From NCBI RefSeq assembly GCF_013114825.1, contig NZ_JAAVLX010000015.1:1-64000 (forward strand): a DNA stretch of 64,000 bases. Reading direction: 5' to 3'. Origin of the DNA: Bradyrhizobium australiense (GTDB lineage Bacteria; Pseudomonadota; Alphaproteobacteria; Rhizobiales; Xanthobacteraceae). The notes below the pieces were generated by a model. The model saw only the letters and a list, made by a program, of their open reading frames with translations. It had not been told where the DNA came from and made no database searches. Made by a program: the position numbers and the translations under genes. Shown one piece after another: positions 27,315 through 36,556 of the stretch. How positions within the stretch are numbered: position 1 is the first letter of the stretch; every line of letters starts with the position of its first letter.

Positions 27315-28751
27315 TCACTTCTCCGCGGCACCCTCCGCTTCGACCTTGGCGATGCGCACCATGTTGGTCGTGCCGGGGATGCCGAGCGGCACGCCGGCGA
27401 CGATGATCACGCGCTGGCCGGCCTTGGCGAAGCCGTCGCGGAAGGCAATGGAGCCGGCGCGGTCGACCATGTCGTCCTGGTCGTGGGCGTCTTCGGCCAC
27501 CACGCAATGCACGCCCCAGACGACGGACAATTTGCGGCCCGTTGCAAGGTTTGGCGTGATCGCCACCACCGGCAGTTTCGGCCGCTCGCGTGCGACGCGG
27601 ATACCGGTTGAGCCGGATGAGGTCCAGCAGATGATCGCCGACAGTTCCAGCGTCTCGGCGATCTGCCGCGCGGCGTCGGCAATGGCGTCGCCGACCGTAT
27701 TTTCCGGGTCGGGCCGCTGCGCTGACAACACCGAGCGATAGGTCGGGTCGCGCTCCACTTCCTCGCCGATGCGGTTCATCGTCGAGACCGCTTCGACCGG
27801 GAATTTGCCGGCGGCCGACTCCGCCGACAGCATGATGGCGTCGGCGCCTTCATAGACGGCGGTTGCGACGTCGGAGACTTCGGCGCGCGTCGGCACCGGC
27901 GCCTGGATCATCGATTCCAGCATCTGGGTTGCGATCACCACCGGCTTGCCGGCGCGGCGCGCCATCCGCGTCATCTGTTTCTGCAGGCTGGGTACCCGCT
28001 CCAGCGGCAGTTCGACGCCGAGGTCGCCGCGCGCCACCATCAGCGCGTCGGAAGCGTCGATGATTTCGGCGAGCCGGTCGATCGCCTGCGGCTTCTCGAT
28101 TTTGGCCATCACGGCGGCGCGGCCGCGGATCATCCGCTTGGCTTCGTGGACGTCCTCGGCGCGCTGCACGAAGGAGAGCGCGATCCAGTCGACCCCGGTC
28201 ACCAGCGCAGCCTCGAGATCGGCGCGATCCTTCGGAGTCATCGCCGATACCGGCAGGTCGGTATCGGGCAGACTGACGCCCTTGCGGTCTGACATCTTGC
28301 CGCCGATCACGACCCGCGTTACCGCGCGATCGGACGAGGTTTCCTCGGCGATCAGGCGCACCTTGCCGTCGTCGAGCAGCAGCGCGTGGCCCGGCCGAAG
28401 TGCGGCGAGGATTTCCGGATGCGGCAACTGCACGCGGCTGTTGTCGCCCGGCGCCTTGTCGGAATCGAGCACAAAACTCTGGCCGTTCTTGAGTTGGGTC
28501 GAACCTTCGGCGAACGCGCCGAGCCGCAGCTTCGGTCCTTGCAGGTCGACGAGGATGCCGATCGGACGGCCGTAGCTGCTCTCGACATTGCGGATGGTAT
28601 TGACCAGCTCGCGCATCTTGTCGTGCGGCGTATGGCTCATATTGATGCGGAACACGTCCGCACCGGCCTCGAACAGTTTCCGGATCATCGCGCTGTCTGA
28701 TGATGCCGGGCCGAGCGTTGCGAGAATCTTGATGCGACGGAGCCGTCTCAT
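27315..28751 (-). CDS. pyk: Pyruvate kinase
   Basis: Converts phosphoenolpyruvate and ADP to pyruvate and ATP at the end of glycolysis. The 478-residue protein has KILATLGPASSD, FRINMSH, ILVDLQGPKLR, the signature IMVARGDLGVELP-like segment (ALMVARGDLGVELPLERV), and MLESMIQAPVPTRAEVSDVA. The MRRLRRIKIL start overlaps the stop of the upstream DUF1036 gene by four bases (ATGA), so the two are translationally coupled. Confidence 0.97.
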   Translation of the reverse strand: MRRLRRIKILATLGPASSDSAMIRKLFEAGADVFRINMSHTPHDKMRELVNTIRNVESSYGRPIGILVDLQGPKLRLGAFAEGSTQLKNGQSFVLDSDKAPGDNSRVQLPHPEILAALRPGHALLLDDGKVRLIAEETSSDRAVTRVVIGGKMSDRKGVSLPDTDLPVSAMTPKDRADLEAALVTGVDWIALSFVQRAEDVHEAKRMIRGRAAVMAKIEKPQAIDRLAEIIDASDALMVARGDLGVELPLERVPSLQKQMTRMARRAGKPVVIATQMLESMIQAPVPTRAEVSDVATAVYEGADAIMLSAESAAGKFPVEAVSTMNRIGEEVERDPTYRSVLSAQRPDPENTVGDAIADAARQIAETLELSAIICWTSSGSTGIRVARERPKLPVVAITPNLATGRKLSVVWGVHCVVAEDAHDQDDMVDRAGSIAFRDGFAKAGQRVIIVAGVPLGIPGTTNMVRIAKVEAEGAAEK

Positions 28752-29332
28752 TGCTTGGGCGCCGGGGCTGGCGGCAGACCCGGTCCGCCCGGCGGATTGG
28801 ATAGCCCCGGAACCCCGCCCGGACCGCCCGGTCCCATCGTGCCTGGAATGCCCGGCACGCGCTGCGCGGGCTGCTCGTTGGCTTCTGTCAGTTGCACTGT
28901 CCACGCCCGCTGTTCGCCTGTGTCGACCTCGAAGAACCCGGTACGGTCGTAGCCGCGAGCCAGGCAGTTCTCGGTACCCTTGATGGTGAATTCCTTGTCA
29001 CGCGAACACATGAAGGCCTGCCCCGACCACTCGCCGCCGCGGTCATAGTCGAGCGCGTAGATGTAATAGTAGCGCGCAACAAGAGTTCCGCGCAGCAGTG
29101 TCTCGCAACTGCGCGACGACACGTTCCACCAGCCTTCGGTGGTCCAGCCCTCGGCATCCTTGTAACCCAGCGCGATGCCGACCCGGCTGGAAGTGTTGTT
29201 GCAGAGCCGGAAATCGGCCGCCGCTGGACTGCTCCACAGACACGCCGCCGCCAGTGCAAGCGCCGGCGCAAGGCCGGCGGCGGTCACGCGAGCGGGGAAG
29301 GGAGACAAGCAGCGCGAATCTTTTCCAGTCAT
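28748..29332 (-). CDS. DUF1036 domain-containing secreted protein
   Basis: A 194-residue protein with a Sec signal (hydrophobic stretch AGLAPALALAAACLW, cut near AAADF). The DUF1036 domain follows (FRLCNNTSSRVGIALGYKD, EGWWNVSSRSCETLLRG, YYYIYALDYDRGGEW, FCSRDKEFTI-like). Four to five cysteines suggest disulfides. The C-terminal ~45 residues are a proline- and glycine-rich tail. Coupled to pyk by a four-base overlap, an arrangement I recall from other alphaproteobacteria. Biochemical role unknown. Confidence 0.85.
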   Translation of the reverse strand: MTGKDSRCLSPFPARVTAAGLAPALALAAACLWSSPAAADFRLCNNTSSRVGIALGYKDAEGWTTEGWWNVSSRSCETLLRGTLVARYYYIYALDYDRGGEWSGQAFMCSRDKEFTIKGTENCLARGYDRTGFFEVDTGEQRAWTVQLTEANEQPAQRVPGIPGTMGPGGPGGVPGLSNPPGGPGLPPAPAPKQ

Positions 29333-29532
29333 GCAGCGAAGCTATATCAAATCACTGACGATTTCGCGTGACCCGGCGGGGCCTGTCAACGGCCGGGGAA
29401 CGCCTTTCCCGCGCTATGGGAAACCGGGACGCCTCGTGAGGTTGCCAATTTTGCGCGCAGACATGGCAAAATCTGTGACAATTCCCACCTGATATCAATA
29501 TGCTCGGCACATGTGACGCGGGATCCAAGACC

Positions 29533-29835
29533 ATGACGATCGACGACAAAACCAGAACAGAACTGGAAGCCGCCGTTTTCCGGCGCATGGTCGGCCACCT
29601 GCGTGCCCGTACCGACGTCCAGAACATCGATCTGATGAATCTGGCGGGCTTCTGCCGCAACTGTCTTTCCAACTGGATGAAGGAAGAAGCCGACGCCAAG
29701 GGCATCGCCGTCAGCAAGGACGAGAGCCGTGAGGCGGTCTACGGCATGCCCTATGAGGAGTGGAAGGCGAAATATCAGGGCGCTGCCACGCCGGAACAGC
29801 TCGCGGCGATGAAAAAAGCCCACAGCGGGCATTGA
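29533..29835 (+). CDS. DUF1244 domain-containing protein
   Basis: A small soluble protein of 100 residues. It carries the family block HLRARTDVQNIDLMNLAGFCRNCLSNWM, with two cysteines (CRNC) that could bind metal, and YGMPYEEWKAKYQ near the end. ATG 29533 is chosen over 29500 because it gives the family N-terminus (MTIDDKTRTELE). Function unknown. Confidence 0.88.
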   Translation: MTIDDKTRTELEAAVFRRMVGHLRARTDVQNIDLMNLAGFCRNCLSNWMKEEADAKGIAVSKDESREAVYGMPYEEWKAKYQGAATPEQLAAMKKAHSGH

Positions 29836-29874
29836 GCGGCACTCTACTGACATGGCGACTGGTCGACTGAGCTA

Positions 29875-29999
29875 GTCATTCCGGGATGGTGCGTTAGAAC
29901 CAGACCTCAGATGCGCAATTGCGCATCGGGGAATCTCGAGATTCTCGGGTGCGAAATTGCATCCCATAGTTCGATGCTTCGCATCGCCCCGGAATGACA
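29875..29999. repeat. Intergenic palindromic repeat, family B copy 2
   Basis: Starts GTCATTCCGGGATGGTGCG and ends CGCATCGCCCCGGAATGAC, with the internal palindrome ATGCGCAATTGCGCAT (29911-29926) and GAATCTCGAGATTC. Same internal order as the copy at 27206-27306. It occupies part of the ~320-base gap between the DUF1244 gene and gapR; the rest of that gap, 30000-30156, holds the gapR leader and nothing else recognised. Confidence 0.75.
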
Positions 30000-30156
30000 G
30001 CTTCGATCTCCTGTGGGCGCGCTGTGGATGAGCGCGATGCTGCCTTGACGCGAGGCCCCCCGATCTTAAGGGTCAATTCTGACATAAGCGCCGTGCGGTA
30101 ACGCGTGCGGCGCTTGATCTTTCAGCATCACCGTCAGTTCCACTCAGGAGTACCCG

Positions 30157-30429
30157 ATGGCCACCTCCGCCGCCGCCGTCCAGGACGAGCCCGCGACAAG
30201 ATTCGCAAAAGACCAGCTCAAGGCCATCATCGAGCGCATCGAGCGTCTGGAAGAAGAGAAAAAAACGATCTCTGACGACATCCGAGACGTCTACGCCGAA
30301 GCGAAGGGCAACGGCTTCGACACCAAGGCGCTGCGCACCATCGTGCGGATGCGCAAGCAGGACGCCAACGAGCGCGCCGAGCAGGAAACCATTTTGGAAA
30401 CCTACATGCAGGCACTCGGGATGCTGTGA
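30157..30429 (+). CDS. gapR: Nucleoid-associated protein GapR (DUF2312)
   Basis: A 90-residue basic helical protein matching DUF2312. The core FAKDQLKAIIERIERLEEEKKTISDDIRDVYAEAKGNGFD is followed by TKALRTIVRMRKQD. In Caulobacter, GapR forms a clamp around overtwisted DNA and assists topoisomerases during replication. Length and core motif agree with the family. The ATG follows CAGGAG at an acceptable distance. Single-gene unit. Confidence 0.95.
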   Translation: MATSAAAVQDEPATRFAKDQLKAIIERIERLEEEKKTISDDIRDVYAEAKGNGFDTKALRTIVRMRKQDANERAEQETILETYMQALGML

Positions 30430-30437
30430 GTTTTCGC

Positions 30438-30526
30438 GTAGCCCGGATGGAGCGAAGCGAGATCAGGGGCCTTCGTGTAGCGGGTGAAGTTTTCCCGGAT
30501 CGCGCTGCGCGCCATCCGGGCTACGG
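30438..30526. repeat. Intergenic palindromic repeat, family A copy 2
   Basis: GTAGCCCGGATGGAGCG at the left and GCGCCATCCGGGCTAC at the right, the same arms as the element at 18751-18881 but with a shorter interior. It starts nine bases after gapR and may act as its 3' hairpin. Confidence 0.72.
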
Positions 30527-30585
30527 CGGTTACAGATCCTCGTGTTCGCGAGGACGACGGCTAGTCCGTAGAGAGACGGTGAGCC

Positions 30586-32217
30586 TTAGCGCAGCGCGGC
30601 GGTGCGCAGCACGAACGACTGCGTCGGCAGTTGCGCGGTTGCCGATCCCGTGAAGCGGTCGCAGGTCATGCCCATCATCGGATCTTCCGAGAAGGTCATT
30701 GAGATCGCGGCCCGCGGCTTGACGAAGTGGGCGCGCATCTGGGTCATCTCGGTGTCGCCGAGCACCGTCGTCGACATCGCGCTGCTTGCGCTCGGCGCCA
30801 ACATCACCACGCGCATCCAGACATTGTTGCCCTGCGCGGCGGCGAGGCGGGTCGAGGTGGCGACCACGCTGTCCTGACCCTGCGTGCCCTTGGCGACCAC
30901 GGTGTTGATTTCGGTCGCGGCGGCGCCGGCATTGCGCACCGGGCGGGCGGGGCGAGGGATCGCCGCGGAGGCCGCGACGATATTGGAGCGGTCGGCCGGC
31001 GAAGAAGCGGCCGGCGCATAGGCCATCGCCTTGTTGAACGCGTCGCTGACGCTGGCGGTCGGCTGCGGATCGGTGGCGGCGGCGAGCGCCTGGCGGGCGC
31101 GGAGGGCTGCGACTTGGGCGGGAGTGGCCTGATTTGCCTTGCCCGGCACGTCGTCCCAGAAGCCGCGGGAATTAATGATATCGGCCGGCGTTTGCGGCTT
31201 CGGCTCGGCCTTGTCGGCGGAAGCCTGCGCAACCTGTTTCGTCTCAGGCTTGGACTCAGGCCTAGCTTTGGGGGCCGCCACGATCTGGGCGTCGGCTGCG
31301 GCGAGCTGGATGGTCGCACCGACCGGCTTTGCGCGCGGAGTTGGGACCGGCTCGGCGGATTTCACAGCGGCCACACTGGCCGCTGCGGGCTTCTCATTCT
31401 TGACGGGAGCGCTGCCGCCCTCGTCATCTTCTTCAGTCGACTTGCCGCCCCGGAACAGCGCCGCGAACAGATTCGGCATCTTGCTGACGGTTGCGGTACC
31501 GTCGCCATTGCCCCGGCGTTCGATGTCGGCGCGGGCCAGTTCATAGCCCTTCATTGGACCGCCATTGGACGGCAGGTGCACCGTGCGTCCGTCCGGGAAT
31601 ATCCTGGCCAGCTGATCGTGGGTCATGCGCGGCCAGTGACGGACGCTGCCGGTATCGAGGTGGACGAAAGGCGATCCGGAGGTAGGATAGAAGCCGACGC
31701 CGCCACGCTGCAAACGAAGGCCGGCGGCGCGGATCTGCTCAAGCGGCACGTCCGGGATATAGAAGTCCATCGCGTGGCCGAGCATGTGCTGGCTGAAGCG
31801 CGCCACGCCGGAAGAGCGGCGGCGGAGCATGGCATTGGTGGCGGGGGCGCGGTAGGCGGAGATGATCTGGATCGGCTTCTTGCCGTCGACGTCGCGGTAG
31901 ACTTCCCAGATGATGTCGAACAGGTGCCGATCCATCGTGGTGGAGTCCTGGCTGCGCCAGTCGCGGAGGAAATGATTGAGCTTCTTCAGCGCTTCTTCGT
32001 CGTAGCGGCCGTCGCGCTTGAAGGTGACCGTGAGGTCTTCATCGGAATGGGTGTGGTGGAAGGAGAGGGTGCGGGTTTCGTTCAGCGCCGTCGCATCATG
32101 CACCGTACCGGCGCCGGCCAGCAGCAAAAGCGAGGTCAAGCCGATCCGAGATCCGGCCTTTGGCAGAGCAAGCGGATTGAATTGGCGCGCGAAACCAGCC
32201 AGCACGTATGAGCCCAC
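30586..32217 (-). CDS. DUF882 (YcbK-like) cell-wall peptidase family protein
   Basis: A 543-residue protein with an N-terminal hydrophobic signal or anchor. A DUF882/peptidase M15A-like domain spans residues ~50-200. Probable zinc ligands are in FSQHMLGHAMDFYI (His and Asp) and SPFVHLDTG (His). The remaining ~340 residues are low-complexity, alanine- and proline-rich and probably disordered. A GTG start is used at 32217; a GTG four codons later is possible. It lies downstream of an L,D-transpeptidase on the same strand, which supports a peptidoglycan role. Whether it is hydrolytic is inferred from the family. Confidence 0.85.
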   Translation of the reverse strand: MGSYVLAGFARQFNPLALPKAGSRIGLTSLLLLAGAGTVHDATALNETRTLSFHHTHSDEDLTVTFKRDGRYDEEALKKLNHFLRDWRSQDSTTMDRHLFDIIWEVYRDVDGKKPIQIISAYRAPATNAMLRRRSSGVARFSQHMLGHAMDFYIPDVPLEQIRAAGLRLQRGGVGFYPTSGSPFVHLDTGSVRHWPRMTHDQLARIFPDGRTVHLPSNGGPMKGYELARADIERRGNGDGTATVSKMPNLFAALFRGGKSTEEDDEGGSAPVKNEKPAAASVAAVKSAEPVPTPRAKPVGATIQLAAADAQIVAAPKARPESKPETKQVAQASADKAEPKPQTPADIINSRGFWDDVPGKANQATPAQVAALRARQALAAATDPQPTASVSDAFNKAMAYAPAASSPADRSNIVAASAAIPRPARPVRNAGAAATEINTVVAKGTQGQDSVVATSTRLAAAQGNNVWMRVVMLAPSASSAMSTTVLGDTEMTQMRAHFVKPRAAISMTFSEDPMMGMTCDRFTGSATAQLPTQSFVLRTAALR

Positions 32218-32400
32218 CCAATCGACGAGCGTTCACGGTGTTCTTTTGCAGACCCCGGCAAAAGAGGGTGAACGCTTTCTTAAAGCGGAACGGTTAACCG
32301 AGGCTTACCGCCCGCCCCCAAGTTGGCTTTAACCTAACGCGTGGACTGTGGCGAAAAAGTGCCCAGTGCCGAATCCGGGTGGATAAGGGTTAACGTAAAC

Positions 32401-32426
32401 AACCTCTCCGGGGCGGAGAGATTGTT
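32401..32426 (-). terminator. Hairpin between L,D-transpeptidase and DUF882 genes
   Basis: A near-perfect 26-base stem-loop: AACCTCTCCG pairs with CGGAGAGATTGTT around a GGG loop. On the minus strand it is followed by a short TTGTTT-type tail. It could end the transpeptidase transcript. The U-tract is weak. Confidence 0.4.
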
Positions 32427-32469
32427 GATTTCATTCGGAAACTCTGCCCTCGGGCAGTAGTCCTCCAGA

Positions 32470-34602
32470 TTACCGGGTGAACCGGGGTTGCGGCCGCCGG
32501 CCAACCGGTGCCGGTGGCGTCATGGGCGACGGACCGCCGAACAGGCGCTCGAAGAACGACGGGCCGGAGGAATAGGTGTTGTCGCTGGCGAAATTGACGC
32601 CGGCCGGCAGGCTTGAGCCGGGCGGGCGCGAATAGTTCGGCTGCGCATGGGCGACCATGGCCTCCAAATCCCTGCTGCGGCCGTTCTTGAGCAGGGCGAT
32701 CATCGCGGCGTCGCGGCCATAGATGTCCTTGCGGATCTGCAGCTTGCCGGCGTCGTCCACAAAAGCGGTCTGGTAGGTGATGTTGACCGGAATCGGCGTC
32801 GGGAATTTCAGGTCGATCTCACTGCGGCCGTACATGCTGCGGATCTTTTCCGGCGTGTAGCGCTCGTTCGGCATCACGATGTTGAGCAGGGTCGAGGCGT
32901 ATTGATCCGGATTCTGCACCCGCATGCAGCCATGGCTGAAGGCGCGTTCTTCCTTCGCGAACAGGTGCTTGTCCGGGGTATCGTGCTGATAGACCAGGAA
33001 CTTGTTCGGGAAGTTGAAGCGGATACGGCCGAGCGCATTGGCTTCGCCGGGCGGCTGCGAAATGTGGATGCTGCCGTCACGGTTACGCTCGAGCCTCAGG
33101 CCCATGCGCTGCAGCACGGTCGGATCCTGCTGTAGGGCGGGCAGATATTCGTTGTAGATGATCGACGGCGGCACGTTCCAAGTCGGGTTGACGGTGATGA
33201 ACTTCATCGTTTCCGTCAGCATCGGCGTGGCGTGCTTGCCCGGCTTTCCGGTCACCACGCGGGTGTTCCAGACCTGGTGACCGTTCTGCATCACCTTCAG
33301 GGTAAAGTCGGGCACATTGAGGATGACATAGGCGTTGCCGAGCGAACTCGCGCCAAGCTGGCGCGGCAGCCAGCGCCAGCGCTCCATGTTGACAATGACG
33401 GTGTCGATCTGCCGGTCGCGCTTCGGGCTGTTGATCGCCTTCACCGTGCGGTCGTCGAGCACGCCGGTCGGCTTGAGATCGGCGCTCTCCTGGAATTTGC
33501 GCACGGCGGCAGCAACCTTGGCGTCGTAATGCGTGCCGTCGGGATTTTCAGTGACGCCGAGCTTGGCGCGCAGTTGCGGTACGCGCGGATCTTCCGGTGC
33601 GACCTCACCCTGCTTCTTGGTCGCGGCCTTGTACGCCAGCGCCGGACCTTCGGCGATGTGGATCATAGGTCCGTCGCCCTGGCCGCGCAGCTCGGCGAGC
33701 TTGGCCTTCAGTTCTTTGTAGAGCTTGTGCGGCGGATTGTAGCCGTCGAGCGCGGCGGAAGCGTCCTTGGCGGTCGAGATGTTGGCAAGCACTTCGGCCG
33801 GATCGGTAGGATGCTCGGGATAGGAGATGTCGGCAGAGACCTGCGACCAGTGCATCCGGCCGCTCTGCGCCTGTCGCGCGTAGTCGAGCATGCTCGCGGT
33901 CAGTTTCAGTTCGGCCTCGGCGAGCTGGTCCGGCGAAGTGGCGGCGGCAAAATCCGGCACCGGATAGTCGGTCGGATTGAGGCCCTCGGCGGCGGCGTCC
34001 CTCAGGCGGGCGATCACGCCCTTACCGCTGTCGGTCAATTTGCCGGCCTGCGTCCATTGCGGCGCATAGTCCCGCGCCGAGTAGAACTTCTCGACGGCAG
34101 CACGCTCGCTCTTGCGGTCGAAATAGCGCAGCGACTTGGCGCCAAGCATGTCGCGCAGCCGGTCGGCGACCGGCTGGTCGGCCGGCGCGACGGTGCTTAC
34201 CTTCACCGGCTCCTTGGCGGGTTCGGCGGCGGGCGCCGTGGCTGTCGCAGCCGGAGGCGTGGGGGTTGTGGCGTCGCTGGCCGCAGGCGCAGTGACGGTC
34301 TCGGCAGGTTTGGGCTCGGTTGCCGTTGCGGCCGGGCTGGACTCGGCCGGCTTTTCGATGGCCTTGGCTGCGTCAGGCACCGAGGCGGTGGAGTCCATCT
34401 TGAAGTCGCCGATGGTCGGAGGCGGGACGTTGGCCGGTTCGGGACGGGGGACTGCTGCGTCGATCGCGAGCTCGGCAGCGCTGGTGCGCGGCGTCGTCGA
34501 CTGCGCCGCCAGCGCTGAGGTCGCAGATACCGTGAGGAAAGTTGCCGCGACGGCCATCAGCACGCGGTCAAATCCTGCACGATTCGTCGGACAGTCACGC
34601 AT
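32470..34602 (-). CDS. L,D-transpeptidase of the YcbB/LdtD type
   Basis: The 710-residue periplasmic enzyme should make 3-3 cross-links in peptidoglycan. In order: signal peptide (ending SALAAQ), a low-complexity alanine/proline/threonine linker to ~residue 145, a YcbB-type scaffold domain, a peptidoglycan-binding domain (LRAKLGVTENPDGTHYDAKV), and the YkuD catalytic domain with FSHGCMRVQNP (catalytic Cys) and HDTPDKHLF. ATG 34602 is preferred because AAAGGGGT lies just upstream; a GTG two codons earlier is also in frame. Confidence 0.9.
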   Translation of the reverse strand: MRDCPTNRAGFDRVLMAVAATFLTVSATSALAAQSTTPRTSAAELAIDAAVPRPEPANVPPPTIGDFKMDSTASVPDAAKAIEKPAESSPAATATEPKPAETVTAPAASDATTPTPPAATATAPAAEPAKEPVKVSTVAPADQPVADRLRDMLGAKSLRYFDRKSERAAVEKFYSARDYAPQWTQAGKLTDSGKGVIARLRDAAAEGLNPTDYPVPDFAAATSPDQLAEAELKLTASMLDYARQAQSGRMHWSQVSADISYPEHPTDPAEVLANISTAKDASAALDGYNPPHKLYKELKAKLAELRGQGDGPMIHIAEGPALAYKAATKKQGEVAPEDPRVPQLRAKLGVTENPDGTHYDAKVAAAVRKFQESADLKPTGVLDDRTVKAINSPKRDRQIDTVIVNMERWRWLPRQLGASSLGNAYVILNVPDFTLKVMQNGHQVWNTRVVTGKPGKHATPMLTETMKFITVNPTWNVPPSIIYNEYLPALQQDPTVLQRMGLRLERNRDGSIHISQPPGEANALGRIRFNFPNKFLVYQHDTPDKHLFAKEERAFSHGCMRVQNPDQYASTLLNIVMPNERYTPEKIRSMYGRSEIDLKFPTPIPVNITYQTAFVDDAGKLQIRKDIYGRDAAMIALLKNGRSRDLEAMVAHAQPNYSRPPGSSLPAGVNFASDNTYSSGPSFFERLFGGPSPMTPPAPVGRRPQPRFTR

Positions 34603-34969
34603 CGTCACACCCCTTTGGACGAAACTGCCCCGGCATGGAACAGTCGTTAGGTATCATTCGTCACGGCTTGCGCGGGAAGCGCCGGCTCGATCGGTTTCTC
34701 AGTCGTACGCCTGCACGCCACGATTCAAACGCAGACGATACATGTGCCCCTTTCATGCAGCCAGCGCCATGCGGGACAACTCACGACAAACTGACCTCAA
34801 ACTACCCGTTTGCACTCGGGTCGCGCGTTTTTGCCACGCGCCCCACCATTTGTCTGTCACCGCCAAGCCACGGTTCAAAAGCTTCCGAACGACCGATGTC
34901 GTTGGTTCGCCACGATCTTTGCCACGCGGGCGCCATAATGCGCAGGCCGCCATCCGCTCCCCTCGCGTC
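34603..34969. other. Gene-free stretch with no recognised element
   Basis: About 365 bases between the L,D-transpeptidase start and the end of the NtrC-type regulator. Short frames occur on both strands but none has a ribosome site or protein-like sequence. No terminator, tRNA or repeat family was seen. It presumably contains the transpeptidase promoter. Confidence 0.5.
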
Positions 34970-36469
34970 TCAGTTAGCGTCCTGCGCGCCGCCTCCGGCC
35001 GGGTCGTTGGCGGCAGCCTCGTCGAGCTTGCGATAGAGCGTGGAGCGGCCGATCTTGAGCCGGCGCGCGACTTCCGACATCTGGCCGCGATAATGCGAGA
35101 TCGCAAAACGGATGATCTCGTTCTCCATGTCTTCGAGCGGTCGCACCTCGCCGGTGGCGGTCAGCATCGAAAGGCTGCCGGCGGTGGCGAGCGGGGCAAT
35201 CGGTATATCACTACCCGACACCATGGCGGGCGCCGTCGACGGCGCGACGACCAACGGTTCGCTATGTGCCAACTGGCCGTCCGGTATGGCCTGGCCGACG
35301 GTCTGCGGAAAATCAGACAGGCCGAGCTGATCGCTCTCGCTCATGACCACGGCGCGGTACACCGTGTTTTCGAGCTGGCGGATGTTGCCCGGCCAATCGA
35401 GTTGCGCGAGATGGGCCACGGCCTCGCCGCTGATGCCAGTGATGGTGCGGTTCTCCTCGGCGGCAAAGCGCGCCAGGAAATGCCGCAACAGATGCGGGAT
35501 GTCTTCGCGCCGCATCCGCAGCGGCGGGATCGTCAGCGGCAGCACGTGCAGCCGGTAGAATAGGTCCTCGCGGAACGCGCCGCTCTTCACGAGGTCGAGC
35601 AGCTTGCGGTTGGTCGCGGAAATGATGCGGACATCGACTTTCACCGGCTTGCGGCCGCCGACCGCCTCGACTGTGCCTTCCTGCAGCGCGCGCAAAAGCT
35701 TTACTTGCGCCGCGAGCGGGAGCTCGCCGACCTCGTCGAGAAACAGCGTGCCGCCGGAAGCTTCGACGAACTTGCCCATGTGCCGTTCGGTAGCGCCCGT
35801 GAAGGCGCCCTTCTCATGGCCGAACAGGATCGACTCCACGAGATTGTCGGGAATGGCGCCGCAATTGACCGCGACAAACGGCTTCGCCTTGCGCTCGCTG
35901 GAGCCGTGGATGGCGCGCGCGAACAATTCCTTGCCGACGCCGGACTCGCCCTCGATCAGCACCGGAATGCTGGAAGCTGCCGCTTTCTGCGCGGTGCGCA
36001 GCACGGCCGCCATGGTTTCGCTGCGGGTGATGATGTCGGCAAAGGTCAGCCGTCCCTCGCGGCTGTGGCGGATGCGCTGCAACTCGCCCTTGAGTGCTGA
36101 GGTGTTGAGCGCGTTGCGCAGCGACACCTGCAGCCGTTCGAAACCGACCGGCTTGACCACGAAATCCTGCGCGCCGGCGCGCATGGCCGAAACCACATTG
36201 TCGATGCCGCCGTGGGCGGTCTGCACGACGACGGGGATGCTCAGGCCTGCTTCACGCATTTTTGCAAGCACGCCAAGCCCGTCGAGGCCGGGCATCACGA
36301 GGTCGAGCACGACTGCGTCGATCGTCTGCGCATCCGGAGCGGTCAGCAAGGCCACGGCTGCATCGCCGCTATCGACGACGAGGGGCTCATAGCCGCACTT
36401 CTGCACCATGTTTTCAACCAAACGGCGCTGAACGGCATCGTCGTCGGCAATCAAAATGGTGGCAGCCAT
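34970..36469 (-). CDS. NtrC-type sigma-54-dependent response regulator
   Basis: Three domains in order. A receiver domain (1-120) has the acidic pair ADDD and phosphorylation-site Asp in VVLDLVMPG. The AAA+ activator domain (~150-385) has Walker A GESGVGKE, the sigma-54 contact loop GAFTGA and FREDLFYRL. A Fis-type helix-turn-helix is at the C-terminus (MSEVARRLKIGRSTLYRKL). 499 residues. No histidine-kinase gene is adjacent. A CtrA-like site lies ~58 bases upstream. Target genes unknown. Confidence 0.93.
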   Translation of the reverse strand: MAATILIADDDAVQRRLVENMVQKCGYEPLVVDSGDAAVALLTAPDAQTIDAVVLDLVMPGLDGLGVLAKMREAGLSIPVVVQTAHGGIDNVVSAMRAGAQDFVVKPVGFERLQVSLRNALNTSALKGELQRIRHSREGRLTFADIITRSETMAAVLRTAQKAAASSIPVLIEGESGVGKELFARAIHGSSERKAKPFVAVNCGAIPDNLVESILFGHEKGAFTGATERHMGKFVEASGGTLFLDEVGELPLAAQVKLLRALQEGTVEAVGGRKPVKVDVRIISATNRKLLDLVKSGAFREDLFYRLHVLPLTIPPLRMRREDIPHLLRHFLARFAAEENRTITGISGEAVAHLAQLDWPGNIRQLENTVYRAVVMSESDQLGLSDFPQTVGQAIPDGQLAHSEPLVVAPSTAPAMVSGSDIPIAPLATAGSLSMLTATGEVRPLEDMENEIIRFAISHYRGQMSEVARRLKIGRSTLYRKLDEAAANDPAGGGAQDAN

Positions 36470-36526
36470 GGTTTTCCCCGCACGCTACTGCATTGTCTCG
36501 AATCGGGGCACTTTCGCCGATGCCGA

Positions 36527-36541
36527 TTAACGCCCTCTTAA
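36527..36541. promoter_or_regulatory. CtrA-like site TTAA-N7-TTAA
   Basis: Perfect TTAACGCCCTCTTAA in the 87-base gap between the TerC gene and the start of the NtrC-type regulator, 58 bases before the latter's ATG. Binding is inferred from the pattern only. Confidence 0.42.
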
Positions 36542-36556
36542 ACGTTCACATCTCGG

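Noticed and set aside
30727..32211. 494-codon frame antisense to the DUF882 gene
   Set aside because: Gly/Arg-rich shadow of a GC-rich gene; the minus-strand frame has a signal peptide and zinc motifs.
33232..34518. 428-codon frame antisense to the L,D-transpeptidase
   Set aside because: Shadow frame with repetitive Arg/Gly composition; the minus-strand enzyme has a complete HGCMRV active site.
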